Virus record (IMG/VR): IMGVR_UViG_3300043420_000984
Coordinates: 27,487-91,486 of that record
Length of the DNA stretch: 64,000 bases
Reading direction: 5' to 3' (one strand)
Origin: a virus
The notes under the pieces were generated by a model, which was given only the letters and a program-made list of their open reading frames with translations, made no database searches and was not told the DNA's origin. The position numbers and the translations under genes are program-made. Below are positions 41,219-47,526 of the stretch, in pieces; within the stretch, counting starts at the first letter, position 1, and the number at the start of each line of letters is the position of its first letter.

Positions 41219-41467
41219 ATGACGAAAACCTACGAAAATCTTAACAGTAGTGCTATTAATAGCATTAATGTAGAAGATAATGTAGTTAAAGTAGTGTATA
41301 ATAGTAATACTGACAAAGAATATACGTTTATTTGTCAAAATGTAGATCAATTCATTGAACAACTGTCTGCAGAATTGATCGATGTAGAACTCAACAACGG
41401 CAAAGGATCTGTTGGTCGTTTTCTATACCAACAGATCCGAAATGGTGTCCTTGTTGAATCTAAATAA
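41219..41467 (+). CDS. KTSC-like domain protein (82 aa)
   Basis: INSINVEDNVVKVVYNSNTD then EYTFICQNVDQF and GSVGRFLYQQIRNGVLVE. The strand pair and the C-terminal GRFxxxxIR motif resemble KTSC domains. It is more AT-rich than the KTSC genes at 46219 and 48769. It sits directly downstream of the putative origin. The function of KTSC proteins is unknown. Confidence 0.5.
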   Translation: MTKTYENLNSSAINSINVEDNVVKVVYNSNTDKEYTFICQNVDQFIEQLSAELIDVELNNGKGSVGRFLYQQIRNGVLVESK

Positions 41468-41500
41468 TCACACAGTTTGAGTAAGTAACTACCCAAGAAA

Positions 41501-41662
41501 ATGAGCAACAAAAACTATCGCTACAACAGCAACGATAAGTTTACTGAATTCGACGATGATTTTGAAGACTACGGTTACGACGTAAAGAATATTCGAAGGC
41601 AGAGTAAAAAGAAAGTTACCAAATTCAAGACGCGAGACGACGAATACTATGACAGTTATTGA
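41501..41662 (+). CDS. Small charged protein (53 aa)
   Basis: SNKNYRYNSNDKFTEFDDDF then KNIRRQSKKKVTKFKTRDDE, an acidic half followed by a basic half, as in small nucleic-acid-associated phage proteins. Single gene between the KTSC-like gene and a cassette. Confidence 0.45.
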   Translation: MSNKNYRYNSNDKFTEFDDDFEDYGYDVKNIRRQSKKKVTKFKTRDDEYYDSY

Positions 41663-41706
41663 AGTGGCACAGTAGGGGTTGTGGATGGTCCCTGGTGATG
41701 TATTCT
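41660..41706 (+). promoter_or_regulatory. Intergenic cassette variant with -10
   Basis: TTGAAGTGGCACAGTAGGGG box directly after the stop, then TATTCT (41701-41706), 26 bases before the ATG at 41732. The hairpin is imperfect (GGTCCCTG with CAGGGATC). Confidence 0.45.
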
Positions 41707-41731
41707 ACAGAAGTCGTCAGGGATCACCCCA

Positions 41732-42004
41732 ATGAACACCAAATACATGGTCATCGGTTTTGGTAGAACTGAGACTGGTTTCTTCAACCAGAAAGCATTC
41801 GCAGGTAGCATCGGATATGCCTGTGGTTTCTATAACGGTCACCTGCAAGATCCTGAGATGGATGGTGCTGTACTGATCAGGATTAATCATGAGGATTGGG
41901 AAGTGATTCAAGAGTTTAATCGTGAGCACTATCCTATCAGCATCGAATACAGCGCCTTGGGTACATTTAGCGTCAAGCAATCCCCTGATCTGGTGATGGT
42001 GTGA
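41732..42004 (+). CDS. Unknown protein (90 aa)
   Basis: NTKYMVIGFGRTETGFFNQK then VLIRINHEDWEVIQEFNREH: alpha/beta, single-gene unit. No recognised family. Confidence 0.5.
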   Translation: MNTKYMVIGFGRTETGFFNQKAFAGSIGYACGFYNGHLQDPEMDGAVLIRINHEDWEVIQEFNREHYPISIEYSALGTFSVKQSPDLVMV

Positions 42005-42059
42005 CGGTCTAGGAACTGGTACAGGGGGTGCCACAGGTGCCCCTACCACCCCTTATAAT
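42004..42059 (+). promoter_or_regulatory. Intergenic cassette with CAGTTCAAAC leader
   Basis: GGTCTAGGAACTGGTACAGG box, a GGGG/CCCC stem, and TATAAT (42054-42059) followed by TACTTCAGTTCAAACAAACC. First appearance of the CAGTTCAAAC leader. Confidence 0.6.
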
Positions 42060-42081
42060 TACTTCAGTTCAAACAAACCAA

Positions 42082-42270
42082 ATGCCTACTGCTTCCGAAG
42101 TCCACATGTTTGACCTTGAGATTGCTCCTGCTCTACGTGATTTCATGAGCAATAACATCTGTGACGCAAACGATTGTGTTGATTGGGTGTGTGAGGTGTT
42201 TGATATCAATGCCTCTGATTTTATCATCGATCGTGTGTGTGATGAGTTTGAAGAATTCTTCGGTGAGTGA
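42082..42270 (+). CDS. Acidic helical protein (62 aa)
   Basis: SEVHMFDLEIAPALRDFMSN then FIIDRVCDEFEEFFGE, with three Cys. Start at 42082, after the leader. Acidic single-gene unit; function unknown. Confidence 0.5.
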   Translation: MPTASEVHMFDLEIAPALRDFMSNNICDANDCVDWVCEVFDINASDFIIDRVCDEFEEFFGE

Positions 42271-42326
42271 CGGTCTGAGAACTGTCACAAGGGGGGTTGC
42301 AAGGACCCCCCACCCCCTGTTATCTT
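42270..42326 (+). promoter_or_regulatory. Intergenic cassette: box, GGGGGG/CCCCCC stem, -10-like hexamer
   Basis: GGTCTGAGAACTGTCACAAGG box, GGGGGG (42291-42296) with CCCCCC (about 42306-42311), then TATCTT (42321-42326) before the ATG at 42350. Confidence 0.55.
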
Positions 42327-42349
42327 ACATTTGTTCCTGAGGAATCCCA

Positions 42350-42535
42350 ATGGCAGTCATTCTCAACGGCGGATGCATTCGTATGGCACTGATGGATCGT
42401 CGCTCCGAATTGATTCGTTGTGCCAGCATCACTAAAGATGCAACATTCGACCAAAAGATTCAAGAACTGGACGATGCGTTAATGCAACTTTGGGATGCAA
42501 AAGAAGTGTTGCTCTCCCCAAGTGTGACGGTCTGA
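42350..42535 (+). CDS. Unknown helical protein (61 aa)
   Basis: MAVILNGGCIRMALMDRRSE then FDQKIQELDDALMQLWDAKE. The C-terminal helix could be a coiled coil. Single-gene unit. Function unknown. Confidence 0.5.
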   Translation: MAVILNGGCIRMALMDRRSELIRCASITKDATFDQKIQELDDALMQLWDAKEVLLSPSVTV

Positions 42536-42582
42536 CAAGTGGCACAGGGGGGATTGACCTTCTCCCTGATCTCTGATACATT
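42526..42582 (+). promoter_or_regulatory. Cassette with TTGACC-17-TACATT promoter
   Basis: GGTCTGACAAGTGGCACAGG box, then TTGACC (42554-42559), 17 bases, TACATT (42577-42582). One of few copies with a recognisable -35. ATG at 42604. Confidence 0.55.
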
Positions 42583-42603
42583 ACATTTGTTGCTGAGGAA
42601 TTC

Positions 42604-42783
42604 ATGACTGGTAATTACTTCAACACCAAGATCATTGAGAACCATGATTCTCACATGTACCTGAACAACAGCATGGCAGAGTGCTATGATTTCTGCCTAG
42701 GTGTTGCTGAGGTGATGGAAAGTGTGCCTGATCAGGCATGGTGGGCGGATCAAAAGAAAGGTCACATCTGCTACGACGTGTGA
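42604..42783 (+). CDS. Unknown acidic protein (59 aa)
   Basis: NYFNTKIIENHDSHMYLNNS then VMESVPDQAWWADQKKGHIC. Single-gene unit between two cassettes. No family recognised. Confidence 0.5.
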   Translation: MTGNYFNTKIIENHDSHMYLNNSMAECYDFCLGVAEVMESVPDQAWWADQKKGHICYDV

Positions 42784-42838
42784 CAGTCTGACAAGTGGCA
42801 CACAGGGGGTTGCAATTGCCCCCGATATCCATCATACT
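42782..42838 (+). promoter_or_regulatory. Intergenic cassette: box, stem and -10
   Basis: CAGTCTGACAAGTGGCACAC box, GGGGG/CCCCC stem, CATACT (42833-42838), before the ATG at 42861. Confidence 0.6.
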
Positions 42839-42860
42839 ACCCAAGTAAACACAAATTCAA

Positions 42861-43136
42861 ATGACTCTCACTGACATTCAAGTTCAAGAGTTGCTGACTG
42901 CTCACTGCTATCGTGTGTTGAGTAGCATGAATGAGGATGATTTGCTGTCCTATGCCATGCAAATGATGTCACAGTCATTTGATAAGAATCCTGGTCAATA
43001 TGATGTTGATTTGGATATGCTTATCGGTGACATTCTGATTGCAGAGGATGAGGATGAAGAATCCGCTGCTGAATTTATCGTGGGCACTGGTATCGATCCT
43101 GAGGTGGCCGATGCCCTGGTTAACCGCCAGGTGTGA
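42861..43136 (+). CDS. Acidic protein (91 aa)
   Basis: VQELLTAHCYRVLSSMNEDD then a strongly acidic stretch (LIAEDEDEESAAEF) and IDPEVADALVNRQV. Helical, acidic; possibly a DNA mimic by charge only. Single-gene unit. Confidence 0.5.
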   Translation: MTLTDIQVQELLTAHCYRVLSSMNEDDLLSYAMQMMSQSFDKNPGQYDVDLDMLIGDILIAEDEDEESAAEFIVGTGIDPEVADALVNRQV

Positions 43137-43190
43137 CACCTTCCAAACTGTCCACCAAACCCCCCACGGTGCCCCTGAGGGTGCCATACT
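43137..43190 (+). promoter_or_regulatory. Intergenic cassette with -10
   Basis: GACACCTTCCAAACTGTCCAC box after the stop, GC-rich stem, CATACT (43185-43190), leader AACAGAGTCAACCAAAGG before the ATG at 43218. Confidence 0.5.
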
Positions 43191-43217
43191 AACAGAGTCA
43201 ACCAAAGGGACACCCCC

Positions 43218-43547
43218 ATGCGTAAGATCGAACGCCAAATGAACGCTGCCATTCGTGACAGCAAGGATTGGAAGTCTGCCAACACCATGGTTACCACTGT
43301 TAATGGTGTTTCCCATGTGTTTCTTCATGGTAACAAGATTGCTGAGGTTGGTGACAACTTCATCGTGCTGATGGATGGTGGTTGGCAATCTAACACCACT
43401 AAATCTCGCCTGAATGCTATCCTGTGTGAGCATGGTTGCCCTGGTGAGTGTGTGTTTCAAGAGAAGTTTCAGTGGTTCGTTAACATGAAGAACGCCAAAG
43501 GTGAGAATATGAAGGTTCCTTTCTTTTCTGGGATGCGTCTAAACTAG
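43218..43547 (+). CDS. Unknown protein (109 aa)
   Basis: KIERQMNAAIRDSKDWKSAN, TVNGVSHVFLHGNKIAEVGD and DGGWQSNTTKSRLNAILCEHG. The 'V.N..S.VFLHGN.IA..G....ML.DGGW.SNTTKSRLNA' pattern is widespread in phages and plasmids as a small protein of unknown function. A strong terminator follows. Confidence 0.6.
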   Translation: MRKIERQMNAAIRDSKDWKSANTMVTTVNGVSHVFLHGNKIAEVGDNFIVLMDGGWQSNTTKSRLNAILCEHGCPGECVFQEKFQWFVNMKNAKGENMKVPFFSGMRLN

Positions 43548-43562
43548 GAAATTCCTAAAATT

Positions 43563-43607
43563 TAGAATTCTCAATAAAATGAAATTATTGAGAATTCTAT
43601 TTTTTTA
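43563..43607 (+). terminator. Strong intrinsic terminator
   Basis: TAGAATTCTCAATAA (43563-43577) pairs perfectly over 15 bp with TTATTGAGAATTCTA (43585-43599) around a 7-base loop, followed by a run of T to 43607. The strongest terminator in the window. Confidence 0.9.
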
Positions 43608-43676
43608 TAAAATAAGAAAGTTATAACTTATAATATCTTTATTATAATAACTAACAAACAATTGAGGTTTATTCTA

Positions 43677-43787
43677 ATGACCATTCAAGAAATGTATCAA
43701 GAGTTAAAAGAACAAACCGAAGAAGATAATATAGATCTATACGATGATTGTTATATCTTCGATATAGAATATACTACTCTGGAGTAG
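43677..43787 (+). CDS. Small acidic AT-rich protein (36 aa)
   Basis: TIQEMYQELKEQTEEDNIDL then YIFDIEYTTLE. TGAGG lies 11 bases upstream of the ATG. It lies between the strong terminator and a run of palindromes; its last codons are part of the first palindrome. AT-rich unlike its neighbours. Confidence 0.45.
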   Translation: MTIQEMYQELKEQTEEDNIDLYDDCYIFDIEYTTLE

Positions 43788-43858
43788 TATATTATACTAT
43801 ACTAGTACTAGTATAGTATAAGTCAAGTATAACTGTGCCAGTTTGAGAGCTGGCACAG
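43771..43858. repeat. Three consecutive perfect hairpins
   Basis: ATACTACTC/GAGTAGTAT (43771-43790, loop TG). A perfect 30-bp palindrome with half TTATACTATACTAGT (43792-43821). ACTGTGCCAG/CTGGCACAGT (about 43831-43858). The last contains the CTGGCACAG box of the intergenic cassettes together with its complement. No gene explains them. Confidence 0.75.
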
Positions 43859-43875
43859 TAGGCCAGAAGCGCCCT

Positions 43876-43957
43876 GGATCCCTCCCTCGCCTCCCTCTAG
43901 TCTAGAGGTCGCCGCGGCCAATTCAAGGGGGTTGCAGACGGTTTGAGAGGTGGCACA
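43876..43957. repeat. GC-rich repeat block A with GCCGCGGCC core
   Basis: Starts GGATCCCTCCCTC, includes CTAGAGG and GCCGCGGCC, continues CAAGGGGGTTG and ends at the GTGGCACA box. Diverged copy of block B at 45186-45270, in the same order. Confidence 0.7.
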
Positions 43958-43987
43958 GAGATGGTCGCAAAGGTGCTGACCCGTGCT

Positions 43988-43993
43988 TATAAT
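43988..43993 (+). promoter_or_regulatory. -10 element (CCGTGCTTATAAT type)
   Basis: TATAAT in the context GACCCGTGC, followed by GATCAAGACAACC leader; ATG at 44018. Confidence 0.6.
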
Positions 43994-44017
43994 GATCAAG
44001 ACAACCACATTCACCTG

Positions 44018-44251
44018 ATGACTGACACTTTCTTCAAGACCTTCGCTAACACTTTGGTCTACAACATCGCCACGATTGTTGCTATCATCGTGGCAGTAGT
44101 TAGCTATACTTACCGTGCTGCCCGAGTTTGGTATAATGAAGGCGGTCGTGAGTTTCTGATCACTAACGCCTGTAAGTGCATGGCATTTGTTAACAAAATG
44201 GCAGAACAGGCATACTACCGTCTGGAGGATGCTGAGACCGCCGCGGCCTAG
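44018..44251 (+). CDS. Small membrane protein (77 aa)
   Basis: NTLVYNIATIVAIIVAVVSY is one membrane helix, followed by a basic YRAARVWYN. The rest has two Cys and ends ETAAA, encoded by a GCCGCGGCC element overlapping the stop. Start at 44018 since longer frames would translate the promoter. Confidence 0.5.
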   Translation: MTDTFFKTFANTLVYNIATIVAIIVAVVSYTYRAARVWYNEGGREFLITNACKCMAFVNKMAEQAYYRLEDAETAAA

Positions 44252-44309
44252 TACAGTCTGACAAGTGGCACAGGGTCAGTCGCAACCTGCCTCACCCTGT
44301 GCCTATAAT
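44252..44309 (+). promoter_or_regulatory. Cassette box and -10
   Basis: CAGTCTGACAAGTGGCACAGG box, then CCTGTGCC-TATAAT (44304-44309) and leader GACCTCAGTTCAATTC before the ATG at 44332. Confidence 0.65.
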
Positions 44310-44331
44310 GACCTCAGTTCAATTCACTTCA

Positions 44332-44487
44332 ATGGACCGCCTCGAAATGCTCATGTCGCGAGAACAGTTAATGGAGGATATTGATTGTATCATCAGCGGT
44401 TATTTTCAGGGCATCGATGAAGATGAACTGAATGAAGTTACCCGCATCCTGTGTGATGCTGTCTGTGCCAACTTCCCCGCTAACTGA
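44332..44487 (+). CDS. Acidic helical protein (51 aa)
   Basis: DRLEMLMSREQLMEDIDCII then FQGIDEDELNEVTRILCDAV: acidic and helical. Two bases separate it from the next gene. Start after the leader; the upstream in-frame ATG lies in the -10 element. Confidence 0.5.
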   Translation: MDRLEMLMSREQLMEDIDCIISGYFQGIDEDELNEVTRILCDAVCANFPAN

Positions 44488-44489
44488 TC

Positions 44490-44792
44490 ATGTACCGCAC
44501 ACTTTCTGAACTTCGTGATAGTGTCAATCAGATGATTGATGCTCAAGGTGAGAACGCTCCCTGTGCTGCGTTTGTATTCACTCAGCACGATGTATTTGAG
44601 TTCAATGAGGAAACCAATCAGGATGATTATTTCTCCTCTCTTTTCACTCAAGATGTGCTCGCTGATGTAGGTGGTTCTTCCTACATCTACGAACAGGTAG
44701 GTGAGATGATTGATGATACAATCCGTCTCCGTAAGAATCTGACTGTCTATTCTGGAAAGATGTGGCAGCATAATGATGAGGATGACAACTGA
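44490..44792 (+). CDS. Acidic protein (100 aa)
   Basis: YRTLSELRDSVNQMIDAQGE is a helix of the type found in small phage/plasmid proteins with 'AAFVFTQHDVFEF'. Acidic C-terminus (HNDEDDN). Its last base starts the next ATG. No function known. Confidence 0.5.
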   Translation: MYRTLSELRDSVNQMIDAQGENAPCAAFVFTQHDVFEFNEETNQDDYFSSLFTQDVLADVGGSSYIYEQVGEMIDDTIRLRKNLTVYSGKMWQHNDEDDN

Positions 44793-44965
44793 TGAACCGC
44801 ACTGAACTCCAGGATCAACTCATTCAGACAATTCTGGATGGTATGGACATGAAAACCCTCGAACAGTATGCTTACGACATGCTGGTGAATTGCTTTGAGG
44901 GTTATACTGATGAAGAACTGATCACAGAGGTTAGTGATCATTACCCTGAACTTCTGGAGGACTGA
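44792..44965 (+). CDS. Acidic helical protein (57 aa)
   Basis: RTELQDQLIQTILDGMDMKT, LEQYAYDMLVNCFEGYTDEE. A helical small protein similar in style to the gene at 42861. Coupled on both sides (TGATG). Confidence 0.5.
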   Translation: MNRTELQDQLIQTILDGMDMKTLEQYAYDMLVNCFEGYTDEELITEVSDHYPELLED

Positions 44966-45144
44966 TGTTAGCTCTACTTAGCATGGGCGTTGATAGTTTC
45001 AAAGACGCACTTTACTGGTGGCGTGAGAATGAAATGCCTGCGTTCTGGATTGAACTGAACAGCGGCTATTATCAGCTCAATCCTAAACTCTACGCTGCAG
45101 CGATGCTAGGCAACAACTATGCAGACGTAGTTTATACAAACTAG
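44965..45144 (+). CDS. Unknown protein (59 aa)
   Basis: LALLSMGVDSFKDALYWWRE then FWIELNSGYYQLNPKLYAAA. Starts with TGATG overlap. Its stop is directly followed by a GCGGCCGCGGCC element. Confidence 0.5.
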   Translation: MLALLSMGVDSFKDALYWWRENEMPAFWIELNSGYYQLNPKLYAAAMLGNNYADVVYTN

Positions 45145-45185
45145 GCGGCCGCGGCCAGTACGTTCATACTACTGGCCCTAGAGGG

Positions 45186-45270
45186 GGATCCCGCCCTCTT
45201 GCCTCCCTCCAGCATAGAGGCGGCCGCGGCCGATTGCAAGGGGGTTGTGGGCAGTTCGACTGGTGGCACA
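45186..45270. repeat. GC-rich repeat block B with GGCCGCGGCC core
   Basis: GGATCCCGCCCTC, GCCTCCCTC, ATAGAGG, CGGCCGCGGCC, CAAGGGGGTTG, GGTGGCACA: same elements and order as block A. A second GGCCGCGGCC and an 8-bp stem GGCCAGTA/TACTGGCC (45153-45177) lie just upstream. Confidence 0.7.
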
Positions 45271-45299
45271 CTGGTGGTTGTGGTGGGGTCGCTCCACCC

Positions 45300-45305
45300 T
45301 ATACT
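45300..45305 (+). promoter_or_regulatory. -10 element
   Basis: TATACT followed by AAGGGAGTCAAACGC leader, 25 bases before the ATG at 45331. Confidence 0.55.
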
Positions 45306-45330
45306 AAGGGAGTCAAACGCACCGAGACCC

Positions 45331-45516
45331 ATGTGGGATGAGATCCAAGACATGCCTGGTGAGATCTTCGACATCTCAGACGAGACCCGCGACGAGATGG
45401 CCGCGGCCTGGGCAGACGATGCCGAGGAGGAGCCAGGGTGGGATCTGATGGGATGGGACGATGATCAGGCCCTGGAGGAGTTCTCCCTGGAGTGCGCCTT
45501 CGGCCCTGAGGAGTGA
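45331..45516 (+). CDS. Very acidic protein (61 aa)
   Basis: DEIQDMPGEIFDISDETRDE then AAAWADDAEEEPGWDL: about a third Asp/Glu. The EMAAAWAD segment is encoded by a GGCCGCGGCC element inside the gene. DNA mimicry is possible by charge; no fold evidence. Confidence 0.5.
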   Translation: MWDEIQDMPGEIFDISDETRDEMAAAWADDAEEEPGWDLMGWDDDQALEEFSLECAFGPEE

Positions 45517-45572
45517 CAGTCTAAGGGGTGGCACACCTGCTGCCCCTTCCCTCTCCACCCTGTGCCTATAAT
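45516..45572 (+). promoter_or_regulatory. Cassette box and -10 before ArdA-like gene 1
   Basis: CAGTCTAAGGGGTGGCACACC box, CACCCTGTGCC-TATAAT (45567-45572), leader GATCAAGTCAACC; ATG at 45598. Confidence 0.6.
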
Positions 45573-45597
45573 GATCAAGTCAACCACAAACGACACC

Positions 45598-46032
45598 ATG
45601 ACCGTGACCCTCACCTCTAACTACCGCGAGATGCTCGCTGCTGCTACTGTTGAGAAGATCGATGAACTGATCGATGAGACTTACTGCCTCGATGACATGC
45701 TGGTGTTCATCGATGAGTATAACGAACGTGCCTTTGTAGAAGTCTATGAAGAGTATGTGCGTTGTGGTGAAGCGATTGGGTATGAAGCAGTAGATGCCCT
45801 TGCTAGTGAGTCTGGCATCGATTACATCGATTGCTGTGATGAACGCTACCAGGGTTGCTATCAGTCTACCGCTGATTTTGCAGAGGAGTTTCATACCTCT
45901 ATCGGCAACCATGTTCCTGAGGGTATTGAAGTCGATTGGGAAGCGACTTGGGATCGTAATCTCTACTACGATTTCACCGCATGTAACGATGGCACGACTT
46001 ACTGCCCCATCCACATCTTCCGCGATATGTGA
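45598..46032 (+). CDS. ArdA-like antirestriction protein, copy 1 (144 aa)
   Basis: ArdA proteins are acidic dimers that mimic DNA and block type I restriction enzymes. DYIDCCDERYQGCYQSTADF followed by AEEFHTS matches the central ArdA motif (DERYxGxYDSxxDFAEEF), and VDWEATWDRNLYYDFTA the C-terminal (DxExxxRDLxxxDY) motif. The N-terminus is shorter than in plasmid ArdA (about 165 aa). A paralogue lies at 47527. A GGGGGC/GCCCCC terminator follows. Activity against type I enzymes is inferred. Confidence 0.7.
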   Translation: MTVTLTSNYREMLAAATVEKIDELIDETYCLDDMLVFIDEYNERAFVEVYEEYVRCGEAIGYEAVDALASESGIDYIDCCDERYQGCYQSTADFAEEFHTSIGNHVPEGIEVDWEATWDRNLYYDFTACNDGTTYCPIHIFRDM

Positions 46033-46064
46033 TCACAACTGATCACCACTAAGTAAACACTACA

Positions 46065-46090
46065 GGGGGGCAACTCTGCCCCCTTTTTTT
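46065..46090 (+). terminator. Intrinsic terminator after ArdA-like copy 1
   Basis: GGGGGGC and GCCCCC around an AACTCT loop, followed by seven T. Confidence 0.8.
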
Positions 46091-46190
46091 ATTGTCTCAT
46101 TTCAACCTGCCTCACCTGCCCGTCGTCAAGGCATCGGGGACAGTAGACGAGCTGGCACTCGGTCTCCTGCGATCGGTCCTCACCCGTGCC

Positions 46191-46196
46191 TATAAT
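46191..46196 (+). promoter_or_regulatory. -10 element, CACCCGTGCC-TATAAT class
   Basis: Preceded by CTCACCCGTGCC and followed by GACTGCAGTTCAGACAAGC; ATG at 46219. Confidence 0.65.
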
Positions 46197-46218
46197 GACT
46201 GCAGTTCAGACAAGCACC

Positions 46219-46422
46219 ATGCACAAGATCAACACCCTCGGCAGCGACGCCATCAAGCGAATGACCGTCGATCCCTTGAAGGGCAGCGTTCGCGTTTGCT
46301 TCTGGAGCGGCGGTAAGGTCTACCGCTTCGATGGCGTCTCCCGTCGTGCCATCCTCTCCCTGATGGCATGGCAGGATCGCAGCTTGGGCCAGTGGGTGAA
46401 CCGTCACTGCCTCGCTCGCTGA
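46219..46422 (+). CDS. KTSC-domain protein, copy 1 (67 aa)
   Basis: GSVRVCFWSGGKVYRFDGVS then RRAIL and GQWVNRHCLAR: the KTSC strand pair with 'YRF.GVS' and a C-terminal 'G.W.NRH'. KTSC proteins are widespread and of unknown function. It closely matches the gene at 48769, which is in a different order of neighbours. GC-rich codons. Confidence 0.65.
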   Translation: MHKINTLGSDAIKRMTVDPLKGSVRVCFWSGGKVYRFDGVSRRAILSLMAWQDRSLGQWVNRHCLAR

Positions 46423-46438
46423 CCCCATCCCGACCCTG

Positions 46439-46456
46439 TAGACTAACCTCAGTTCA
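46439..46456 (+). promoter_or_regulatory. -10 (TAGACT) with CAGTTCAAACG leader
   Basis: CCCTGTAGACT then AACCTCAGTTCAAACGACC; ATG at 46467. No Shine-Dalgarno site is visible in the leader. Confidence 0.65.
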
Positions 46457-46466
46457 AACGACCACG

Positions 46467-46655
46467 ATGAACCTGACCGAATCGACCGCCCTCGCCATCG
46501 CCATCGTTCACGCCAACTGCCCCCATGCCGCTGATGGGCACGTTCGCTCCCTCCATCAGACCACTGAGGGTGCCGAGATGCTGCGCCTGATCGTTCGGGA
46601 TGATCTGGCGGGTGCTGCCGACATCATCGCCAACGCCCTGATGGGCAATCTCTGA
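46467..46655 (+). CDS. Unknown protein (62 aa)
   Basis: TESTALAIAIVHANCPHAAD then GAADIIANALMGNL. Ala-rich, helical. Single-gene unit. GC-rich codons like its neighbours. Function unknown. Confidence 0.5.
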   Translation: MNLTESTALAIAIVHANCPHAADGHVRSLHQTTEGAEMLRLIVRDDLAGAADIIANALMGNL

Positions 46656-46656
46656 A

Positions 46657-46701
46657 GTGGCACAAGAGGGGGCAGAGATGCCCCCATCCTGGCTCTAGAC
46701 T
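46657..46701 (+). promoter_or_regulatory. Terminator stem and -10 (TAGACT)
   Basis: AGTGGCACAAG box, GGGGGCA/TGCCCCC stem, then TAGACT (46696-46701) and leader CAACAGCAAACGACCC; ATG at 46723. Confidence 0.6.
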
Positions 46702-46722
46702 TCTCTCAACAGCAAACGACCC

Positions 46723-46851
46723 ATGAAAACCGCTCTCCTCCTCCCAACCGCCTTCGCTGCCCTGATCATCGGCACCCTGTTCGCAGGGCACGTCGCTAGC
46801 GAGTTTCACGGGCAGCGAGCAGCAGAGGCACACTTCGCTGCCACTCGCTGA
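46723..46851 (+). CDS. Small exported or membrane protein, copy 1 (42 aa)
   Basis: MKTALLLPTAFAALIIGTLF then AGHVASEFHGQRAAEAHF: a signal anchor with a small soluble tail. Nearly identical to the gene at 49464, so duplicated within the array. Function unknown. Confidence 0.55.
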   Translation: MKTALLLPTAFAALIIGTLFAGHVASEFHGQRAAEAHFAATR

Positions 46852-46890
46852 ACCGTCCACAGGGGGACCGAGATCCCCCTTCCCTGCCTG

Positions 46891-46908
46891 TAGACTAACC
46901 TCAGTTCA
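46891..46908 (+). promoter_or_regulatory. -10 (TAGACT) with CAGTTCAAACG leader
   Basis: CCTGCCTGTAGACT, then AACCTCAGTTCAAACGAAACG; preceded by a GGGGG/CCCCC stem. ATG at 46922. Confidence 0.65.
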
Positions 46909-46921
46909 AACGAAACGACCC

Positions 46922-47107
46922 ATGATCAACCGCGCTCGCGTCATCGCTTCCCTGCTCGCCATGTTCAAGGCAGAGCACGGCAGCACCCCTCAGTGGTTGC
47001 TCGAACTCCACCACCGCTCTGATGATGAAGTGCTGGTGGCACGTCTCGCCAACTGGCGCACCAACTATCCCAACCACTATCAGCGCCACGGTCTCTATGT
47101 GATGTGA
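46922..47107 (+). CDS. Unknown protein, copy 1 of a pair (61 aa)
   Basis: RVIASLLAMFKAEHGSTPQW, LLELHHRSDDEVLVARLANW, then GLYVM. Clearly paralogous to the gene at 48491 (AIASLCAMFNDYHGN, VLELHHRSTDEE, GTYVM). Helical, GC-rich. Function unknown. Confidence 0.6.
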   Translation: MINRARVIASLLAMFKAEHGSTPQWLLELHHRSDDEVLVARLANWRTNYPNHYQRHGLYVM

Positions 47108-47117
47108 CGATCAGCAG

Positions 47118-47173
47118 GGTGGCCGCGGCCGCCCTGATCTGCCCTCACCCGTGCCTATAATGACCTCAGTTCA
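47118..47173 (+). promoter_or_regulatory. GGCCGCGGCC element and -10 (TATAAT)
   Basis: GGTGGCCGCGGCCGCC, then CACCCGTGCC-TATAAT (47156-47161) and GACCTCAGTTCAAACG; ATG at 47187. Confidence 0.65.
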
Positions 47174-47186
47174 AACGAAACGAACC

Positions 47187-47459
47187 ATGACCGCTTCCAC
47201 CCTCTCCACCTACAACGGTTGGGCAACCTACGAAACCTGGAACGCTGCCCTGTGGATCCAGAACGACGAGTTCCTCTACAACACCGCTCGGGCATGTGTG
47301 GAGTTCTGCGGCGATAACGAGACCCCATGGGACAAGTTCCAACGGTGCATGATGGACGGTCAGATCGGACGGATGCTCGGTCAGACCCGTGACGGCGTGG
47401 CATGGGATAGCGTCGCCATCGATGCAGACGAGATGAACGCCATGATGGTCGATCTCTGA
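47187..47459 (+). CDS. Conserved 'YNGWxxYETWN' protein (90 aa)
   Basis: TYNGWATYETWNAALWIQND is a strongly conserved opening of a small protein family of phages and plasmids (DUF7249-like by recall) that often lies near antirestriction genes, as here next to ArdA-like copy 2. Role unknown. The start follows the leader; the longer frame translates the promoter. Confidence 0.65.
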   Translation: MTASTLSTYNGWATYETWNAALWIQNDEFLYNTARACVEFCGDNETPWDKFQRCMMDGQIGRMLGQTRDGVAWDSVAIDADEMNAMMVDL

Positions 47460-47498
47460 ACCGACCACTAGGGGGCGCGACCTGCCCCCACCCGTGCC

Positions 47499-47520
47499 TA
47501 TAATGACCTCAGTTCAAACG
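47499..47520 (+). promoter_or_regulatory. -10 (TATAAT) with CAGTTCAAACG leader before ArdA-like copy 2
   Basis: CACCCGTGCC-TATAAT (47499-47504) then GACCTCAGTTCAAACGAACCCC; ATG at 47527, a leader of about 15 bases. Confidence 0.65.
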
Positions 47521-47526
47521 AACCCC

